Shown here: positions 57,349-64,000 of the stretch, piece by piece | Numbering within the stretch: the first letter of the stretch is position 1 | Layout of the letters: the number at the start of each line of letters is the position of its first letter | NCBI GenBank assembly: GCA_028641055.1 | Contig: CM054060.1 | Location: forward strand, 164,762,416 to 164,826,415 | Direction of reading: 5' to 3' | DNA: 64,000 nucleotides | Origin: Alopecurus myosuroides | Taxonomy: Eukaryota > Streptophyta > Magnoliopsida > Poales > Poaceae | The notes under the pieces: generated by a model | The model's input: the letters and a program-made list of their open reading frames with translations, nothing else | The model's database searches: none | Told to the model about the DNA's origin: nothing | Program-made: the position numbers and the translations under genes

Positions 57349-58121
57349 TCAAGAGTTGTTCAAGTGTTGTAGCAAGTCTTGGTGTGAGGCTACGAGCTTT
57401 ATCGATATTAAACATAATCATTGAGTCTGGAACGGATGAATTGGTCCAGTATCGCTCTGCTGATCTCACAGCCACTCTCGGAACCATATTGGGTTCCTCT
57501 AGTGCTCTCGCTTTGGATTTGAACACTGGACTGCACCTTTCTGTCTTAGCGAAGAGCCCTGCGTCGTGCGTGATGCAGTCTGCTTCTGTTCCCTTGGAGT
57601 CTGACAAGATTGATATTGAAGGTACTCGTAAACGCTCGGTTGTGACTGCTTTTGATGATGGCCCGGGGGTTTTTGCTGCTGCTGTTCAGGTGCAGACAGA
57701 GGCACGCAAGTTGGTTGTGCTGCCGACTAGGCTGACAGAGATTTCTGAACCAACAATTGAGAATAAGGCTATCCAATTTGCTGCTTCCTCTGAAATTGTC
57801 TCACAGAAAAAGGGTAGATCGAAGGCCATGTTGGTGAACAATGTTGTTCGGATGTGTACTCGGAGTCAGTCTAAGCTGGATGGGTTCAGACCACCTGTCA
57901 CGCCTGGAGTGGTTAGGCCTAAGAAGAGGGCGAAGAAGGGGCTGTCCAATTTTCCAGAGAACTCTAGTGATAATCAACAGACTCGCCCTCCCCTCTCAAT
58001 CAGCACGATCCAAAAGATTGGTCAGCTCCTGGAGATGAAGCAGTCTGATCTCGAGGCAGATAAGCTTATGGCAGTATCTGCAGAGGAGTCAACCAAGGAT
58101 GATGTTATCAATGATAAGTGA
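57349..58121 (+). pseudogene. LINE ORF1, C-terminal part
   Basis: An open frame of about 257 codons runs from the 5' truncation to the stop at 58121. It is serine/threonine-rich with a basic cluster (RPKKRAKK) that could bind RNA or act as a nuclear signal. A helical end follows (IQKIGQLLEMKQSDLEADKL). The N-terminal RNA-binding domain and zinc knuckle expected of plant L1 ORF1 are missing because of the truncation. ORF2 follows after about 165 bp. Confidence 0.7.
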
Positions 58122-58285
58122 TCTCTCAGAGTTTGGGGTGGATGTACCCCTATTTACATCCTGTATCTTCTACTTCATGTTATTTCGGTTTTTGCTCAGT
58201 GTGCTTGTGCTTGGTCTTTTAATGTTTTGTGTTACCTATCCTATAGTAGCATTTGGTATGGTGCTGCCCCCCTGTTTGGTTTTTA

Positions 58286-61200
58286 ATGGATTATAATGTT
58301 AGTAATTTAATCTGGAAGGTGCTCTGCTGGAATATTAGGGGGCTTAATTCTCTTGATAAGGAACTAGCATTATATAACAAAATCATTGAAAGTGGATGTG
58401 CTGTTGTCTGTGTTCAAGAGACTAAGAAAGAAGATTTTGATCGTGCTTTTATTAAGTCATGTTGCCCAAAACTATTTGATACTTTTGCTTTCTCTCCCTC
58501 TGTGGGTGCTTCGGGAGGAATACTGGTAGCCTGGAAATCTAATATATTGATTGGAACAATGGTGGAAACACATAGATTTGGTATTATTATTGCTTTCCAA
58601 TCAGCGCAATCGTTGCAGAAATGGACTTTGGTTGTGGTTTATGGTCCTTGTCATGGTGAACAAAGAGATCTTTTTGTGCAGTGGTTGTTTAGTCTGTCCA
58701 TACCTGATGACGAATTATGGCTGTTCATGGGGGATTTCAATTTCATTCGGTCTGATGAAAATAGGAATCGGCCTGGGGGAGATGTCAATGACATGTTTCT
58801 TTTCAATGAACTGATTGACCACCTAGGGATTCTTGAGCTACCTATTAAGGGGAGATCCTACACGTGGTCCAATATGCAAGAGGATCCTCTCTTGGTGCAG
58901 TTGGATTGGTTTTTCACCTCTTTTCATTGGATTTCGGTTTACCCCAACACTATTGTTACTCCTATGGCTAAACCAACTTCTGATCATGTACCATGCATTG
59001 TTAATATTGACACAGTGATACCAAAAGTGCATCTATTTCGGTTTGAAAACTTCTGGATTGATCAGTTGGGTTTTTTCGATTGTGTACAAGAAATATGGAA
59101 ACGACCTACTCGTGCTATTTCTTCCTTAGGTATTCTCACCGAGAAGATGAAAGCACTTAGAGCTGGTCTGAGAAAGTGGAAAATGGGTCTGTCTCATTTG
59201 AAAACTTTAATTACTAGATGCAATGTGGTTATACTCTTTCTTGATGAGCTAGAAGAGGATAGGGCCCTGTTTCTACATGAGGCCAATTTTCGAAAACTAG
59301 TTAAACTGCATCATGAGTATCTGCTTAAGTGTCAATATCACTATTGGAAGAAACGTTGTTCCATTAGATGGATGAAATTGGGTGAAGAGAACACTAAGTT
59401 CTTCCATGCTATGGCCACAGAAAGATATAGAAGAAATTCTATTTCTAGTCTTGTCTTTCGGATGGTCATGTTGTTAATGATCATGATCAGATGGCTCATG
59501 TAGCCTGGGAATGCTATAAAAACAGGATGGGAACATCAGAAGGGATCATAATGCTTTTTGAGCTGCAGAGAATGATACACAGAGTTAATGATCTTGAGGA
59601 TTTATCTGCCCCCTTCTCAAGCAAAGAAATGGATGATCTGATCAAGGGAATGCCTGTGGATAAAGCTCCTGGTCTAGATGGGTTTAATGGAATGTTCTTA
59701 AAGAAATGCTGGCACATTATAAAGGAGGACTTTTATGCTCTTGCTAGAGATTTCCATAATGAGTCAATATGTCTGGAAAATATTAATTCTTCTTTTATCA
59801 CTCTGGTTCCTAAGAAGTCATCTCCTGAAACTATTAATGATTACAGACCCATATCACTCACAAACACATGTCTGAAATTTCTAACCAAGATGGTGGCTGA
59901 TAGGCTTCAAGGCAGGATTCTGGACTGTATTCACAAAAACCAATATGGTTTCATCAAAGGCAGAACAATTCATGACTGTTTGGATTGGTCTTTTGAGTAT
60001 ATCCATCAATGTAAGGCTTCTAAAAATCCAATTGTGATTCTTAAACTAGATTTTCAGAAGGCTTTTGACTCAGTGGAGCATGAGGCAATTTATCAAGTTT
60101 TGAGGCAGTTGGGTTTCACAGAGAACTTCATTTTTTGGGTGAAAATATTGCTGGAAACAGGCACTTCCTCAGTCTTGGTGAATGGAGTCCCAGGCCGAAA
60201 GTTTAAGTGCAGAAGGGGAGTGAGACAGGGGGATCCTCTATCACCATTGCTCTTTGTTCTAGGTGCAGAAATACTTCAATATGTGGTTAATGATCTCAAA
60301 GAGAAGGGTTTATTGAAATTACCAATTGAGGTAGGTGATCCTGACTTCCCAGTGGTGCAATATGCAGATGATACAATTTTGGTCTTACAAGCAGAGGTCT
60401 CTCAGTTGGCTGTTTTGAAAAAAGCACTGCAAGATTTTAGTGTCTCCACTGGATTACATGTTAACTTCCATAAATCTTGCATGTTGCCCATTAATATTTC
60501 GGATGATGAGGTACATGATCTGGCTACAGCTTTTGGGTGCGTAGTTGGTTCTTTTCCTTTTACTTATCTGGGTCTCCCTCTGGGTACTACTAGACCTCGT
60601 ATTGTGGATTTAATGCCCCTGGTCACTAAGTTAGAAAGAAGGCTCACTGAAAGTTCTACTTTCTTAGCCTATGGTGGGAGGCTGCAACTTATCAACTCAT
60701 GTTTATCTTCTATGCCGGTTTACTTCTTGTGCTCTTTGGAACTGCCAGCTGGTATTTTGAAGCAAATACATCGAATCATGAGACAGTGTCTTTGGAGAGG
60801 TAATCACCCTGATTCGAGGAAACAATCTTTAGCTTCGTTGGAAATGATTTGTAAACCGAAGAGTGCTGGTGGCCTAGGAATTGTGGATTTTCAGAAACAG
60901 AATCATGGTCTGCTCATCAAACATCTGCACAAGTTTTTTAACAAGGCACAACTGCCTTGGGTTGATTTGGTGTGGAACTACTATCCAAATGGAGTCCCGC
61001 AAGCTGCAACACCCTGTGGCTCCTTTTGGTGGAGAGACATCATAAAATTGGCCCCTCTGTATTTTCAGGTCAGTAAGGTATCCATAGCAAAGGGTGACAC
61101 TGCACTTTTTTGGTCTGATTGCTGGCATGGTACTAGATTCTGTGATACATACCCGAGGCTATTCTCCTATGTGATTGACACTAAGCTTTCAGTTCGGGAA

Positions 61201-61889
61201 GTAGTCACTACAGAGGACCGGTCCCAGCTATTTGAACTCCCTTTTTCTAATCTAGCTTATCAAGAATTCCAGAGTTGGGAGATAGCTTTGCAGCATGTTC
61301 AGCTAGATCAGTCGCTGGATGATCAATGGAGTACTATTTGGAAAGGGGGTCTCTATTCCTCTCACCGTTTCTACCACTATTGTTTTCGGGATCAGAAGGC
61401 TCCAAAAATCTATGCCTGGATCTGGAAGAGCAAGGTACTCCTTCGCATCAAAGTCTTTGCGTGGCTTTTGGTAAGCGATCGGTTGAACACTAGGGATATG
61501 CTACGGCGCCGTCATTGGAATGTGACTGATATCTTTCACTGTGCCTTATGTCCAACACTACAAACTGAAGACTGGATGCATTTATTCTTCAAATGCAACT
61601 TTAGTGCTCGTATTTGGAATTACCTTTAGATACACTGGGAAGATGGAGACAGCGTTGATCAGATCTTCTTTGATGCTCAGAAAAAGTTTGATAAACATTT
61701 TTTTCGGAGGTGGTAATTATTGTTTTGTGGCATATTTGGAAAGTACGCAATGAGGCAGTTTTCCAACACATCTTGCCAACATTCAGAAATTGGAAAAGAA
61801 ACTTTGTTCATGAGATCACCATGCATACGCATAGGGTGAGGGATAAGCATCTTCAGGTTTTGTTGCAGTGGATCCAGCATCTTGCTTGA
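58286..61889 (+). pseudogene. LINE ORF2: endonuclease and reverse transcriptase (three lesions)
   Basis: From the ATG at 58286 the apurinic-type endonuclease shows WNIRGLN, VQETK, YGP, GDFN and SDH in order, the catalytic set of the L1 family. A frameshift near 59460 moves reading to the frame of 59491-61629. There RT follows, with KAPGLDGF, DYRPISLTN, LKLDFQKAFDSV, RRGVRQGDPLSP and catalytic YADD at 60361-60372. The C-terminal zf-RVT-type region (KIYAWIWKSKVLLRIKVFAW) ends at TAG 61627-61629, which replaces a glutamine codon. After another frameshift near 61710 the original end is the TGA at 61887-61889. The protein would nick target DNA and copy its own RNA. Confidence 0.9.
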
Positions 61890-61953
61890 TCTCCAAATGT
61901 AAATATTGTAATCCTATGTACTATTGTGTTGGTTTTAATTAATAAATAAAATG

Positions 61954-61974
61954 CTATGGGGTTTTACCCCATAG
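61954..61974 (+). other. 3' hairpin of the LINE
   Basis: ctatgggg-tttta-ccccatag is a perfect 8-bp stem with a 5-base loop, 10 bases before the A tail. Stem-loops at the RNA 3' end have been proposed as the RT recognition signal of some plant L1 elements. Confidence 0.75.
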
Positions 61975-61992
61975 TTTAGGTTTCAAAAAAAA

Positions 61993-62213
61993 TAGTAAAT
62001 TCCTCGGCTGCCTTCATATCAGTGTTCATAATTTCATTATTATGGTAAGAGGCAATTATAGGCATACTCTCAAGATTGCATTGAAATTTAAGATGCTTAG
62101 GATATTGATCTATGCAGCAAGATATATTATACCTATCACATAATCCATTGACAATTACATTTAATGCTTCCATTATAAACCTTTTTTGATCAACATTAAT
62201 TGATTCAACCATA
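61993..62213 (-). pseudogene. Gag N-terminus of element G, truncated
   Basis: The ATG at 62213-62211 (MVESINVDQKRF) starts a frame of about 73 codons that runs into the A tail of the LINE. I assign it to Gag by position after the primer site; there is no motif to confirm it. An upstream in-frame extension to 62254 also exists. Confidence 0.45.
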
Positions 62214-62453
62214 GGGGGTTGAATAAGTACGTGACTCATACATTCCATGAACATAACAAATGAACTATTTTTTTGTGTTTTTCAAATAAGGAGAGTATAA
62301 ACTGATACATAACTAAAAGTAAAGCTAATGAGAAACTCACAACCAAACAAGTTTAAAGGAACCTCCCCAAGCTTAGATGATTGCAAGATATAAAACAATA
62401 TAAAATAAATCTAAAGTCTAGTGCACACAAGAATAGAAACATAAGTGCTATGC

Positions 62454-62471
62454 TCCCCGATAACGGCGCCA
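62454..62471 (-). other. Primer binding site of element G (tRNA-Asp type)
   Basis: The minus strand reads TGGCGCCGTTATCGGGGA, the tRNA-Asp form with two changes relative to element E. Confidence 0.85.
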
Positions 62472-62481
62472 GAAAAGTACT

Positions 62482-63992
62482 TGATAACCCCCAAAAGCAG
62501 GGGATCATTGTAGTACCTCTCAATGTGGAAGTAGGGTATCGATCCGGAGGAGCAAGAAGGAAAAGTTATCTATTCCCTACAACTAAAGTGTAACAAGTTT
62601 TAGTCTATTATGCACTAAACAAGTTTAAAGAACAAGATGGTTGATTTAATGGATGGAAGTTTAATGTAACAAAACAAGAATGTAAAAGCGTCCCAATCCT
62701 CTTCAATGCAAGATGACAATACAAAGGTTTTCTCTTATAGGAACAATGGACATGGGTTCATATCCTCTCTCCCATCTATGATGATTATCATGTAATAGAT
62801 AAAAAGTACACATAATTGTCATGATTTAATGGTAAACTTATATGATGGCTACATGTCCTAAAACACATAGTTGAAAGAAATAACCATTTGTGTTGCTAGG
62901 TCACCCTCGTAAGGCTAGCATCGTTTGTTGTCACTCCCACATTATAATTCTTTCCTTTTTACCCCCAGATAAAGGATGTTGGGCAATACTGTGTCACGCA
63001 ATACCTATGCCTATGTCATATCGGTAATCCCGTACCCACATACATCATACTTCTTAATGGACAATATTCTAAACACTAGTGCAATGATTCATATTTCGTG
63101 TGCATGACCACATCTCTCTCATCTATCTACACTTGGTGGTGTCAATCACCTCATGACATGGATAAACAAGGCATTATGCATAAATCAAACCATCACATGC
63201 ATCATAGAATATCTCCAAAGTATGACAAGTTACAAAAGATCCAACACAACGGTAAATGCATAACAACTATCATCTCATACCAGAAAATACACCATAGGAA
63301 TTGCATAGATAGATCCATACTCATGCAAGGGACATCATATGGACTTCAACAATGATCATACATAGAGAGAGTAGATCAATTTACCACCACAAACCCAAAG
63401 TCAAGGGGGTGGACTACTCCCCTTCATCATGGTGACGATGGTGTAGAGGCTGGAGAAGATCGAGACAGCCCCGGCAGCGCCCCGCCGGAGTTCCCCCCTC
63501 CAATCTGCAGCTCCAGGTCTTCAGTTTCGTGGTTTTGTGTTTCTGTGGCGCTCTCTTCGGAAAGACGTTGGGGGACTATTTTTATAGTCATTTTTAGGTC
63601 AATACGAAGGCACGGAGATGAAAACGGGCGGCATTAGAGCAATGAGGGGGAGAGAGGTGCTCTCACGCGGCCAGGGAAACTGGCCGCGTGGGGCCCCTTA
63701 AAATCCTCCTCATGCTTCCTTTCGTGCACTTCCTTCACTCCTGCGCTTTGTTCCTTCCAAAAAATGATCCCCGCAAAATATTAGGTCATTTGGATGTCGT
63801 TTGGGTCCCTGAAACATCAAAATATAAAAAATAGGGTTTTCTGCGAGTGCAGGGTTAATTCCAGAAAATAGGGAAACTGTGAAATATTCCCAAAATCAAT
63901 ATAAAACAATGGTATAGCCCTTATATGATGCAAATATGATTGAAATATAAGTAATACAATCCAAATTTAATGTATGCTTTTTACATGCATCA
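62482..63992 (-). repeat. 5' LTR of element G (outer end tentative)
   Basis: The inner end is tgataaccccc at 62482, just outside the primer site. The outer end is probably tgcatca at 63992, since TGATGCATGTAAAA is a common LTR start in grasses. No second LTR is in the window to confirm it. The remaining 8 bases of the window are flank. Confidence 0.55.
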
Positions 63993-64000
63993 AGGGGTCA

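Larger units (their letters stand above)
57349..61992 (+). mobile_element. L1-type LINE, 5'-truncated
   Basis: A non-LTR retrotransposon with the end of ORF1, a full-length but broken ORF2 (endonuclease, RT, zf-RVT-like region), a 3' hairpin and an A8 tail (61985-61992). The 5' end is lost inside ORF1, as is usual for target-primed insertions. The left flank is element F and the right flank is element G, and no target duplication is visible. Confidence 0.9.
61993..63992 (-). mobile_element. Element G: 5' end of an Athila-like LTR retrotransposon
   Basis: The 5' LTR (62482 to about 63992), a primer site and the start of gag lie on the minus strand. The rest is cut off by the LINE at 61993. 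The element is related to E and F by primer type and LTR termini. Confidence 0.72.

Overview
The window is intergenic DNA from a large plant genome, almost certainly a temperate grass (Poaceae). It consists entirely of nested, partly decayed retrotransposons, and I see no host gene, tRNA, rRNA or CRISPR array. The grass assignment rests on the element types: Tekay-like and Tat-like Ty3/gypsy elements, Athila/Sabrina-like elements with tRNA-Asp primer sites, and a plant L1 LINE. It is an inference from the sequence, not a database match.

Layout. (A) 1-14449, minus strand: a non-autonomous gypsy-type element with LTRs of about 5.8 kb. Its 3' LTR is cut by the window start. It carries only a decayed pre-gag ORF and a capsid-less zinc-knuckle Gag, and its pol position is filled by a near-perfect 1388-bp tandem duplication. 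(D) 14450-15113, minus: a piece of Copia reverse transcriptase. (C) 15114-42971, minus: a Tat-like gypsy element with 491-bp LTRs, decayed gag-pol and, on the opposite (plus) strand between pol and the 3' LTR, a six-exon antisense gene with its own TATA box. (B) 17814-32629, plus: a 14.8-kb Tekay-like chromovirus with 4.5-kb LTRs, inserted into exon 1 of that antisense gene with a perfect 5-bp target duplication. (H) 42972-44336, minus: an Athila/Sabrina-type LTR, cut where C abuts it. (F) 44337-44636 plus 54247-57348, plus strand: the 3' half of an Athila-like element. (E) 44637-54241, minus: a complete but non-autonomous Athila-like element inside F (5-bp target duplication tgcat), with gag, protease and a downstream ORF but no RT or integrase. 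(L) 57349-61992, plus: a 5'-truncated L1 LINE. (G) 61993-63992, minus: the 5' end and 5' LTR of another Athila-like element.

Relative ages come from by-eye LTR comparison, not a computed alignment. B differs by about 1 percent and is youngest, A by about 2-3 percent, and C and E by about 6 percent each. This agrees with the nesting (B inside C, E inside F). Both C and the LINE have unrelated sequence on their two sides and no target duplication, so at least two rearrangements have happened here.

The most interesting biology is the antisense gene of element C. Removing B and five canonical introns joins its exons into one uninterrupted 2289-nt frame (762 residues), although the sense gag-pol of the same element is full of stops and frameshifts. 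Other points worth checking are a possible spliced acidic mini-ORF inside the LTR of B (with a possible counterpart in A), an initiator-tRNA-like segment in the same LTR, polypurine-tract copies inside an antisense intron, and conserved hairpin, PPT and intron modules shared by the Athila-like elements.
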